This document shows positions 1 through 8,952 of a stretch of 64,000 nucleotides of DNA, piece after piece; the stretch's first letter is position 1, and every line of letters begins with the position of its first letter. Both the position numbers and the translations under genes were made by a program. Below the pieces are notes generated by a model. It made no database searches and was not told the origin of the DNA. It saw nothing but the letters and a program-made list of their open reading frames with translations. The stretch comes from Kalaharituber pfeilii (taxonomy: Eukaryota > Ascomycota > Pezizomycetes > Pezizales > Pezizaceae). The stretch spans positions 1-64,000 of the forward strand of contig WHUZ01000133.1 of NCBI GenBank assembly GCA_015179045.1, written 5' to 3'.

Positions 1-510
1 ATGTGCTGGCTCACTGACGAATATTGTGGTTCGCAAAACTGCCCATATATATACAGGCCGGCCGATTCGCGAATCGACTGGCCAGTTCACGAACCGGAGA
101 ATGTTCATCGGTGGGCCAGAACATATGTCCCTGAATGCAATAGGGTAGTATTGAGTGGTGTTCTTTTCTGGATCATACAGTATAGTATCCAGATCGATTT
201 TTGAATATACTGACTTATAATTAATGATCATGCGGTTGTTAGAAGTTTTTCCATACATGAGTACGAGGAACCACGGATGGAAAACCCAAATCCATTTACG
301 GACGCTCATGGCGACACAACAAATTACCACTGTGTAAGCTTTAGCTTACTTAACCGAGGATAAACCTGTAGTACCTCCTGAAGTTAATGTAACAATTATG
401 TATGTGGTACAGTTGAGGGACAGAATATAGTACTGGTAAATCAAAGTCTAGTCACCACGGAGATAGTATGTATCACTAGAGAGCAAGGCTGCTAAACAAG
501 CCTTCTGACT
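1..510. other. Gene-free stretch
   Basis: No convincing coding region, RNA gene or repeat was recognised here. Open frames are short and without codon character. Confidence 0.5.
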
Positions 511-524
511 TGTCTCCGGTTAAT

Positions 525-577
525 CGCCATAGCCCTTATGGCGGCAAGCGAGAACTGAAATAAAGAAAGAAAAAAAA
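525..577 (+). mobile_element. Family A hairpin-tail micro-insertion (53 bp)
   Basis: The insertion begins exactly at CGCCATAGCCCTTATGGCGG, which folds as CGCCATA/TATGGCG, then continues into an A-rich tail. It is flanked by a perfect 14-bp target-site duplication, TGTCTCCGGTTAAT, at 511-524 and 578-591. The duplication and the poly(A) show LINE-type retroposition. No coding sequence is carried. Confidence 0.85.
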
Positions 578-882
578 TGTCTCCGGTTAATGAGTAAAAC
601 TGGTAGGAAATTGTTGGAAATATTGAACTCGACGGCTTCCATTCGAAGTGCAGAAAGGAAACTTCTAAGAATCGAAACAAATATGATAGTGACAATCAGG
701 TATCTGCCCCAAAATATCTCGTGGTAACCTCAGCTGAAGGTCTTCGGACAGGTAAAATGTGCCCGTCTGGAGTCGTCCCCAGGTTCTCACCTGAACATGA
801 ACGCCCTTGAGCCATTGATAGATTTATTTCTGAGCAAATTTGGCCGCTTGCAATGCGAAGTATTTACTCTGGTTCATGCCAT

Positions 883-1274
883 TGTGATGGTAACCACGGT
901 ACCGATGGAAAGAATAAGGCCAAACGCGGCCCGGATGAGTACTCATCGGTAAGGCTATATGATGATACATGCATAGGATCAGGAAGGGTGTTACATTAAA
1001 GAAGCGAGATGTGGATGTATAGGCTCAGTTGGAAGGTGACGGTGGTCTATAAATTGTATGTATATAGGACTGTGGAAGCAAACAAGCAAGCAGCAACAGA
1101 CATGGATACGCAGGTATAGATCAGACAGACCAGAAATCGCAGACAAGTCTACAGGCCACACATGATCCTTTCCTTGACAATTGACCATTGAGACCGCCCT
1201 TGAGACTTCGTTCCGCCAGCTCTAGACACCGGCACCCTGTGCGAAACAGTGGATGCTGTTGAGCCTTCATCACA
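883..1274 (+). mobile_element. Solo LTR (copy 1)
   Basis: A 392-bp sequence starts TGTGATG and ends CATCACA, a short terminal inversion typical of LTRs, and is flanked by CCAT at 879-882 and 1275-1278. A diverged copy lies at 3973-4359 and a fragment in opposite orientation at about 37027-37117. No integrase or reverse transcriptase lies between the copies, so a solo LTR is the simplest reading. Confidence 0.6.
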
Positions 1275-1439
1275 CCATATTCATTCCTCACTCGAACAAA
1301 CTAACCTTATAGTCACCCTCTAAGCTATTTTCTGGCCCAGAGTGACCTCAGAGCTTGGGTGGACCTAGTATTTATAGTAGAGCTTATAGTATATATAAAA
1401 AAAAAAAAATAAAAAAAAAATTATAGTAGAAAGGTGGCA

Positions 1440-2005
1440 GAGGTTGAGAGATGCTAGAGCTGTAAGACTTGCATGAGTCAAAGCTCATACATAGATAGAG
1501 AGCAATGACATGGCAGATGAGAGGGCCAAAGAGAGGGCCAGATACATGAGGTATGATAGGTAGACTACTAAGGGCAGACTATACTAGGAGCTAGTTCAAA
1601 AGAGAAAGGAGGAGAGGAAGTGGGCTGAGTTCGGAAAAGGTAAGTTTGTGAAGTGGGGCAGAAGAGTACTTACAAACTACACCTAGCTATGGACTGGAAA
1701 AGAAGAAGCTAAGAGGAGGGAAATCAGTGGTGAGGAGTTGCAATGCACCTATGGGGAGGTGTAGAGTGCTGAGCACATGGTATTCAGGTGTGCTAGGCTG
1801 GAGCGGCCCTAGAGGAAGGATAAAGATGGGGTGCAAGCCACCTGGCAATCCTAGGAGGACCTACAGGAAAAAGGGTAGAAGCAAGAAGACATGGAGGATT
1901 ACTCAATTGAGTACTGGTTTGCCTGCCTCAATCTGGGGTAGCCAGAGACAGAGAGTACTGAATGCTCGAGGTGTATGTAGGATTTGTAGTTAGTTGTTCC
2001 TAACC
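1440..2005 (+). pseudogene. Degenerate LINE ORF2 C-terminal remnant
   Basis: Around 1740-1810 a broken frame reads as a Cys, then a short Gly-Glu segment, an in-frame stop, SAEHMVFRCARLE and a basic stretch. This resembles the C-terminal Cys/His box found after RNase H in fungal LINE ORF2 proteins. Stops and frame changes show it is dead. No boundaries or target-site duplication were found. A short A-rich patch at about 1393-1420, between two copies of TTATAGTAGA, may be a separate small insertion just upstream. Confidence 0.45.
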
Positions 2006-2019
2006 CGACCTGGGTATAT

Positions 2020-2070
2020 TTTTTTTTCCTTTGTCACGTGACCCCGGTGCAGCTGTCCGCCATGGCGGGG
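2020..2070 (-). mobile_element. Family B hairpin-tail micro-insertion (51 bp)
   Basis: On the minus strand this starts CCCCGCCATGGCGG, continues through GGGGTCACGTGA and ends in poly(A). A perfect 14-bp target-site duplication CGACCTGGGTATAT flanks it at 2006-2019 and 2071-2084. It contains only the 3' tail of family B. Confidence 0.85.
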
Positions 2071-2087
2071 CGACCTGGGTATATGAG

Positions 2088-2140
2088 TCCCTGCCATAGG
2101 CTGGTAGCCTGTATGCGGAGTTATGTGACTCCCAAAAGAA
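2088..2140 (+). mobile_element. Family C tail fragment
   Basis: It contains CCTGCCATAGGCTGGTAGCC followed by a GCGGAGTTATGTGAC-like 3' segment, the family C signature also seen at 22979, 30459, 30850 and 31264. The A-tail is decayed. Confidence 0.7.
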
Positions 2141-2415
2141 ACCCACTCTAGTGCATATTTGCTATATGGAATTCTATTGATTATATCGAAAGTATAGAAA
2201 GCTGCTTATAGAGTGATATATTGATTGCGGTGCGGTATACTATATATATAGTAGAACATATTAATAGTTTCGGCACTTCTAGCACTTTCGGGTATTTCAG
2301 TGACTGCGTTTGAGGCCACAGAAATCCACACCAGCCTTGTCCTATCACTATCCAAGTTCGCTATATTCTTCTATAGTCACTTGAGAATACAAAGAGCTAT
2401 AGTTGAGAATAGCTA

Positions 2416-2486
2416 TAGAATTTAATGTGTTCTATCCTTCTTTGTGCACGTGGGTGAGTAGAATGCTATGCTTTCTCTGCATATCA
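2416..2486 (+). repeat. Dispersed repeat, occupied copy
   Basis: This 71-bp segment is closely similar to 6743-6811. Here it ends in TCTGCATATCA, which was duplicated when a LINE inserted at 2487. Confidence 0.75.
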
Positions 2487-2926
2487 ACGCGCAGAGGAGA
2501 GAAACAGACTAGGGCTGAGCTACAGACCGCTCCAGCGACTCGGGAAACTAACCGGTACTCTGGGTGGACTACTGGGTGGGAAGGCGCTGAACGCATGGAG
2601 GTTCAAGATCGGGAAGGCAGAAAGCCCGGAGTGCCGATGGTGCGGGGAGAAGGAGACAGAGACCCACATATGGGAAAAGTGCCGAGTGTGGAAACGGAAG
2701 TGGCCAGGGGGCCAAGCGGAAATTCGGACCCCAGAGAAGCGAGACGATGGGGGGCCCGTTGGCAGCCATATTGACGTGGGCAGGACAAGAATATGCATGG
2801 GGGTTTCTCTTCATCATTTTTCATATTCAGGTAGCAGGAGGACTTTCAATTATCTCCTATGTATTTAATCTCGCCATAGCCTACAGAGGAAGCATGCGAG
2901 TAATGATATTAAAAAAAAAAAAAAAA
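2487..2926 (+). mobile_element. 5'-truncated LINE (family A), ORF2 C-terminus plus tail
   Basis: The insertion is bounded by the 11-bp duplication TCTGCATATCA at 2476-2486 and 2927-2937 and ends in a 16-nt poly(A) run. Inside, one frame encodes the ORF2 C-terminal zinc-box region (KAESPECRWCGEKETETH, then a Cys and KRKWPGG), strongly similar to the family A copy at 31948-32825. The final 55 bp are the family A stem-loop tail. It is a dead-on-arrival copy; the reverse transcriptase and RNase H parts are missing. Confidence 0.85.
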
Positions 2927-2937
2927 TCTGCATATCA

Positions 2938-3972
2938 TCGAATTTAAAAATGTGTATACTATCAAATATCCTCTGAACATTTAGGTGTGCCTGCTGTATA
3001 ATCTGCAATTTACTGATGCGGAAGATATTGCATGTGGAAGTTGTAAAAGGAGGAGTGCTTAACGTTACTACAGTGGTCCTCCATGCCGGTTATTGTTTGG
3101 TTCATTGCATTTTAGAAGAACACGTACATATATTGTGCTTCAGCTGTGAATTTGAAATGCAACAGGCCAAGATAATGATTAAATTCAAATAGAATAAGAA
3201 CTTGGAAAATTCTCACCAACTATTATAAGATAGAACTGCTTAAGCATGTCATATAACATTTCTACAAGAAAAGATAACTACTATAGTACGTGATTATTCA
3301 ACTTTACAATTGCATTGAACTCGAATTCTAGGGAGGGGAGGACGTGGCAGACACCCTCAGCTAGTGGAGGAGCAGGCACTAGTTACATTTTGTTTTATAT
3401 TAGTTAGCATTGGATTTGTAGGTCGCCACTTCTTAGCTTTCGTCATGGTCCAACAGGGCTGCATACGAGAACCTAAAAAAGGAGAGAAAAAAAAAAAGAA
3501 AAAAAAAAAGAAGAAAAGAAAAGAAAAGGAAAAAAAGGGGGGCCTTCAGCACGGAAAGAAGGAAGAAGAGAGGATGGATTCAATTAATTCGTGGAGGTGA
3601 TTCCAGAAATCTTGCTGTAAGGCCATAGGTCTGTATTCGGATTTCGTAGGCACTTGAGATTTGGTAACGTTTTGTTCAATGCAAGCGAAGCATGAGTGGA
3701 ATTATAGCAAGGCTAGACAGGTGATAGTGAGAAAAGAATGCAGTCAATAATGAACTCAGCCATTGCAACTGTCGAAAGAATCAACTGGGAATTCAAGAAA
3801 ATGAGAATTAGGAGAAGCAGCAGAAGCAAGAGGAGATTGGAATGCAGTTGGTATATGGATCTTTAACATTGACTAGTCTTTTGTTGTTCTTTATTTTGTT
3901 ATTTTGGATTGGTTTTCTTCTTCAGGATGGTTCGAACATGGAGGGCTGCTGTTCTAGGATAGGGGAGTAGTA
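2938..3972. other. Gene-free, A-rich stretch
   Basis: No gene was recognised. An A/G-rich low-complexity tract lies at about 3474-3541. Confidence 0.5.
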
Positions 3973-4359
3973 TGTGGTGGTAATTACAGTACCGATGGAA
4001 AGGATAAGGTAAATGCGGCTGGAACGCCACTTATCAGTAGGGCTATATATATATGCTAAGGAAGTGAGCTCATATTTAGCAAGCGAGATATGGATGTATA
4101 GGCTCAGTTGGAAGGTGAAGGTGGTCTATAGATAGGACTATATGGGCACACAAGCAAGCAAACAAAGCAGAGCAAGACATGGATACGCAGATATAGATCA
4201 GACAGACCAGACATGCACAGACAAGACAATTAATTACTCTTCTTTTATGATCCTTTCCTTGACATTTGACCATTGAGACCGTCCTTGAGACTTCGTTCTG
4301 CCAGCTCTAGATACCGGTACCCTGTGCAAGATAGTGGATGCTGTTGAGCCTTCATTACA
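3973..4359 (+). mobile_element. Solo LTR (copy 2)
   Basis: This 387-bp sequence aligns along its whole length with 883-1274: shared segments include the GATGGAAAG start region, ATGTATAGGCTCAGTTGGAA and GATGCTGTTGAGCCTTCAT. It starts TGTGGTGG and ends CATTACA. I see no matching target-site duplication. Confidence 0.55.
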
Positions 4360-4542
4360 CCGTGAGAAGTACTAAATCTTTATATGTATCACTATCTATA
4401 TCATATCATTTTTGACATAGCAAGAGGTTCATTTTATCTACCAATACCATCAATCAGGCATCTCCTGTTGTGGCCATAAGGATACTTCCATACCTACGCA
4501 ATTCTGTAGCAATATACTATCATTGGTATAGATACCTACAAT

Positions 4543-5271
4543 AGGCGGATTTTGCAACGTCCCTGTAAAGCAATTCGGGTAATTATTAATCACGGTTGCT
4601 TTAGCAACGAATTGTTTGTGGCTGGTGTAGCAGGCAAAGTTCGATTAAATAACCGAACTTTGCGGGTTAACTCCCCCATCCGAGAAAATTTTATTCTCAA
4701 CACCAGAATTATTTTATTATTTGAGAAAGCTAGTATGTCTTCTCAAGACCCTTCTCAATCATCAGAGACTCCTATTCCTCCAAACCGTCCACGTGGGCGG
4801 CCACGAACAGCTACTCCATCGAGCCAATCTGTAGCATCCTCCGGGGCTTTACGCACTCGATTAAATGAGTAAGAAAAACTTTATTTGGCCCGTTTATGTG
4901 TCCAGAATCAAGCAGAGCATCAGCCTGGACAAAAAGGAAAGTTTTGGGAGAGAATTAAGATTCTCTTGAAGGATGAAATTGGAAAAGATGCAACAATCAT
5001 ATGCATGCTTGAGAGAACCCATGCTGCGACAGCGGTAGCTGCTGCTACAGCAGTAGCCTGTCTTCTCTTGCATGGTATAATTGCCATATTGTATCTCTGT
5101 AGAGGCGGGGTTGTCTATGGGTAGTAGAGAGGCGGTGTGGGAGCGTGGGTAGTATATCATAGAGTGCAAGAAAAAAAATAGCCGCAAAGTAGTCTCAAAA
5201 ACGCTGCATAGTTCTTGGTTATAGATCAAGTTAACCGAAAGACTTTACCCGCGACATTGCAAAATCCGCCT
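4543..5271 (+). mobile_element. PIF/Harbinger-like TIR element (729 bp)
   Basis: Terminal inverted repeats of about 28 bp begin AGGCGGATTTTGCAA at both ends with a few mismatches further in. AAT flanks both sides (4540-4542 and 5272-5274), compatible with a 3-bp target-site duplication. The interior carries a Myb/SANT-like coding remnant. PIF/Harbinger elements encode a Myb-like second protein and make 3-bp duplications, so this assignment is inferred. The transposase is absent, so the element is non-autonomous. A related end is seen at 14702-14717. Confidence 0.6.
4738..5000 (+). pseudogene. Myb/SANT-like DNA-binding protein remnant in TIR element
   Basis: Starting at the ATG at 4738, the frame encodes a Ser/Pro-rich N-terminus with an AT-hook-like RPRGRPR, then an in-frame TAA at about 4870, then a helical segment (LYLARLCVQNQAEH, then KFWERIKILLKDEIGK). 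The segment after the stop resembles the trihelix/Myb-SANT domain of transposon-associated proteins. The frame then degenerates into an Ala/Thr-rich trinucleotide stretch before the right TIR. Probably the 5' part of the accessory protein of the parent element; family assignment is by motif only. Confidence 0.45.
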
Positions 5272-5297
5272 AATGAATCCAACAGGCCAGGCCGGTA

Positions 5298-5362
5298 AAT
5301 TTTTTTTTTTTTTTTTTTTTTTTTATATCATTACTCGCATGCCGCCTAGAAGGCTAAGTATG
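5298..5362 (-). mobile_element. Family A LINE tail fragment
   Basis: A poly(T) run is followed by TATATCATTACTCGCATGCC, the reverse complement of the family A 3' end. It sits inside the AGGCC repeat arm. Confidence 0.75.
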
Positions 5363-5500
5363 GCAAGGCTCCAGGCCAGTCCAGGCCAGCAAGGCCAGTC
5401 CAGGCCAACCAGGCCGGTCCAGACCATTCAGGCCGGTTCAGGCCAATTAAACGAATCACTCCCCAGCTATCCAGGTGAATTGAGGCCAGCATTTACCAGA

Positions 5501-5775
5501 TTTTTTTTTTTTTTTTTATCAATACTCGCGTGCCGCCCTATGGGCTATGGCGAGGGTCTTTATTTAAGTAAAGGAAAACTAAAATGTAGCTACATACATG
5601 AAACCCACGACTCTCACTGGTATTATGGGTGGATGATCCAAGCCGATGCAGGGGGACGTCCTTTGCCTATTTCCGTCCTCTGTCTGACTCGTACCGACAG
5701 GCTCTCAACCATCTTCCTCCTAGTCTCACCCGGTCTACTTCCGTTGTGTCCTCCAGGTATACAACTACCGAACCA
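5501..5775 (-). mobile_element. 5'-truncated family A LINE
   Basis: A poly(T) run followed by the reversed family A stem-loop (ACTCGCGTGCCGCCC) leads into about 220 bp of 3' UTR or ORF2 end on the minus strand. ACCAGA flanks both sides and may be the target-site duplication. Confidence 0.65.
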
Positions 5776-6343
5776 GATTGTTTGAGTATTTAAATGAGTA
5801 GAATCTCCCATATATCTGGAATTTTAAACAGCAGCGGTCTACGACATTTGTCAAGTATGTATCACACTTTGTATTAAAGTATATATACCAAGAAATATTT
5901 AGAAATGATGGACCTTTCAGATAATACAACAGACGGGACTCAATTCTTCGATGATGATACCTAATGCGCAACTGTCAATTACTGGTAGTGGAAATATCCA
6001 GAACTATTAAAATTTAATTCACCTGGGTTAAATTCTAAAATCGTTTGAATTTACGTAAATGGCCTGGTTGGCCTGGACCGGCCTGAATGGTCTGGACCTG
6101 GCAACTGTAAAAAAGGGGCGGCAAAATTTGTATAGAAATTACTGGAGTAGGAAATAAACAAGTGCAGCAAACATTAACTCAATCAAAGTCTATTCAATAT
6201 GCATCGCTCTCACCACCTAGAACAGGTCGAGCCTTAAAAGCTCTGGGGAGCAAATATGCAAGCATTCACTAGAGCCAAAGCATGCTACTCTGACTGTTTC
6301 TCTAAAAGCATATCAATTCACGCTAAAGAAGCCGCAAACTCTA

Positions 6344-6530
6344 CAAGAATGTTCCAGTCTCCCAGCAGCAGCAGCGACAGCAGTGGTAGCAGCAATGGTG
6401 ACAGCAGTGGCGGCAACATCGGTAGCAAGCGATAGCAGCAGCGGTGACAGCAGTGATGGCAGCAGTAACGGCAGCAGTAACGGCAGCAGTGGTGGTAGTT
6501 AGCATTGACAGCAGCAGAGTGGTAAACAAC
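6344..6530 (+). repeat. Degenerate (CAG/CGG)n trinucleotide repeat
   Basis: Imperfect runs of CAG, CGG, GGT and AAC triplets fill this stretch. Although one frame stays open, the composition is a simple repeat and no gene signal is seen. Confidence 0.8.
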
Positions 6531-6738
6531 CAGTCTAAGTGGTAAAATGGGGTAGTCTAAGATGTATTAGTATTAGTGTGTCAGGTATAGCAAATATTAT
6601 TTGTATGGAGACAGGGGGTAGTTGTCTGGAGGTTTTTGTCCGGTCCGGTATTGTTAGGGCGTCCGGTATAGCAAGGGCAATTTGTATGGGAAACGGTTGT
6701 CCGAATCAGAGGCCATCCGGTATAGCAAGGTTAGACTG
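6531..6738 (+). mobile_element. Possible pogo-like MITE (degenerate)
   Basis: The right end reads TCCGGTATAGCAAGGTTAGA then CTG, followed by TA at 6739-6740, matching the right end of the element at 26546-26977. CAGTCTAA occurs at both termini. Internal TCCGGTATAGCAAGG motifs recur. The left boundary is uncertain. Confidence 0.4.
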
Positions 6739-6742
6739 TATG

Positions 6743-6811
6743 TAGAATTTAATGTGTGCTATCCTTCACTATGCAAGGAGGGGTAGAATGCTATACTTTC
6801 TCTGCATATCA
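6743..6811 (+). repeat. Dispersed repeat, empty-site copy
   Basis: Closely similar to 2416-2486 and continuous into TTGAAATAAATATAC, where the other copy holds a LINE. It is therefore a paralogous empty site for that insertion. Confidence 0.75.
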
Positions 6812-6997
6812 TTGAAATAAATATACATTGACAGTACTTACTGGGTAATCTCATGCCAAACTCTTACCTACCCGTACTCATACTAGGAGCCAGCCTCTAA
6901 CCATCCTGGGGCATTATCGGTTTGATTTTTAGTAGTCCGGTTGATTTTCAGGAACGTGTACGTGGAATATTGAAGCAGCAAAGTAAAACCATGTATA

Positions 6998-7169
6998 CAG
7001 GTGAACCTGGCTATAATGAAGGCCAAGAATCTCACCGATTTCTTCACTATAACCAGTTTTCACTATAGCGAGGGTACTTTCTTTACCTGTGTAGACAAAG
7101 AAGCTCGCCCATCCCTTCACTATAGTAGGTTTTCACTAAAAAGAGGTTCATTATAGCCAGGGTCACCTG
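6998..7169 (+). mobile_element. Pogo-like MITE, longer form (172 bp)
   Basis: Inverted ends CAGGTGAACCTGGCTATAAT and its near complement are flanked by TA at 6996-6997 and 7170-7171. Internal TATAGTGAA-type motifs are repeated several times. The TA duplication and CAGGTG...GCTATAATGAA ends are typical of pogo/Fot-class Tc1-mariner derivatives. No coding capacity. Confidence 0.8.
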
Positions 7170-7189
7170 TACGAGGATGCCTTCCAGAG

Positions 7190-8425
7190 AGCCATCATTT
7201 CTAGCAGCGCCACGCGCTAGAAAATCCTACGGAAGGAATTTCACCCTAAGCCTGGACGTTTAAGTCTGGATCCCTGGAAACGACCTCTTTTGGACCTCCC
7301 ATTTACAGTCACTAAGCAAAAGACTTGGTGAAAGCGATCTGAGCGCACGCTGTGACAGGGTCCATGTGAATGAAAATTGAAATATCTCAACCATCAGTGA
7401 TCCGATTAATATATAACTTGAACAGGTGGTAGTATATATGGTATGGAAAAGGCTACAGTGCAGGAAGAGACTATAGCACAATGGTCAATAGTGAGCATTG
7501 CAAGAAACCACCTGGTTACTGGAGACTGCATACAAAAACCACTACATTTTGAATTCTATACACTGCTACTATTATAATCAGATATATAAAGGTGATTTTT
7601 TATATAACAGATAATACCTAAAATCTTATAATTCCGGTAGTAGAACTGCATTTAGCGCTCTGGGGTTGGCGAGCAAAAAGTGCAAACCTTGAAATGCCAA
7701 GATCATTGAATCCTCATACAAAATTGACGTTTTGAGATATAAAATTTGTACATAAAAATTAATAGCTCTCCAAACAGAACCCATAACATCATAGAAAAAA
7801 TAGTAGAAATATGAAATAGGTTTGAATCAGGATGTATTTTGAAATCAGAGCATATCAGGAACAAAAAGGTTTTCCTCATGGAGAGCCAATGTATTATGCT
7901 GTATAAATTTTGAAAAAAATCTCTATTATTTGTGCTTTCATTAATGATGTATATGTTTGACTGCAGTTATTGCCATGGCTCCTCCCTGTGCTACATGATA
8001 CTATGAGCAAAGCTCTACAAACCACAGGTGCAAGTTTCGTAATTGCGCTGTTGGTCCTGGCGTTTGAAGCTGCGCCAAGAAAAGTGGCGTCACCAAGACT
8101 TTGCTCAGTGACTGTATGATATCTTCATCAATTTTTATTTAACTTCATTCTGAAAGAATCAATTCTACGAGGATTCACATGGGCAACCAGAAATCAGGGA
8201 ATTTCTGAGCCCATTGAGTTGCGATCTATGCAATTGGAAGGGACCCAACATTTCTATGGGATCCAAGCTAACATGAGAGCTCCATAACCTGCGTCTACGC
8301 CAGTAGTCTCATGCCAAGCCCAGTACTTGCCTAACAAAGCAAAAACTCAACTGCCAGGCTCAGAGTTGTGCCAGACGCTAAAAGACTTCAACCCCTGATG
8401 CATCCCTGGGTAGCAAAACTCCCTT
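7190..8425 (+). repeat. Diverged dispersed repeat related to 14147-14717
   Basis: Shared segments include GCTAGAAAATC near 7215, TTCATTCTGAAAG near 8145, AGTCTCATGCCAAGC near 8306 and CGCTAAAAGACTTCA near 8378, in the same order as in the shorter element at 14.1-14.7 kb. It may be a longer or recombined relative. No intact coding sequence and no clear ends were found. Confidence 0.45.
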
Positions 8426-8823
8426 CGAGATTTGCTATAAGCGTCTACTGCGATGCTATAGACTCCTTAGACACCTCTACCTTAAATGGGTTGCCTACAA
8501 GTAAGCATGTAACAGCAGATTACTCTATTCTAATCAAGTAGCTATCCAACGCTGCAGATGCAATGTCATACCTATCCAACTGATATGCAACTGCTCCCAC
8601 ATGCACCTGTCACGGCATTGCTTTATCATCATTTAGGTAGTACGGCCAATGTCAGCCATTGTGCAGCTTACTTCCCCGGTGTGCACTGCACGCACAGGTA
8701 CTTGACCCCGTGGGTGGCAGTTCCTTGTAAGATGGCGATCGATTGCAGGGTATGCTATCCTTGCAATGAAAAGCAGCCTTGAGTTGCAGAATCTTCAGTT
8801 AGTCAAAAATGGATGTGCGCATA

Positions 8824-8950
8824 CAGGTGACCCTGGCTATAGTGAAGGGATGGGCGAGCTTCTTTGTCTACACAGGTAAAGAAAGTACCCTCGGTTATAG
8901 TGAAGAAAATCGGTCAGATTCTTGGCCTTCATTATACCCAGGTTCACCTG
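8824..8950 (-). mobile_element. Pogo-like MITE, deleted form (127 bp)
   Basis: This is a reverse-orientation relative of the element at 6998-7169, with TA at 8822-8823 and 8951-8952. Compared with it, two internal segments lying between short TATAGTGAA repeats are absent. Confidence 0.8.
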
Positions 8951-8952
8951 TA

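Larger units (their letters stand above)
5276..6106. repeat. GGCC-rich inverted repeat arms
   Basis: Short tandem AGGCCAGTCC-like units fill 5276-5290 and 5363-5455. The reverse complement of the same text, including TCCAGACCATTCAGGCCGG, occurs at 6058-6106. The two arms may be the ends of an element of about 830 bp that was later invaded by two family A LINE tails. The stretch 5776-6057 is AT-rich and has no gene. Confidence 0.5.

Noticed and set aside
883..4359. A complete LTR retrotransposon bounded by the two LTR copies
   Set aside because: The LTRs are too diverged, no gag/pol lies between them, and the first copy has its own flanking duplication.
6341..6529. Small Cys/Ala-rich protein on the minus strand
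   Set aside because: Low-complexity translation of a degenerate CAG/CGG repeat.
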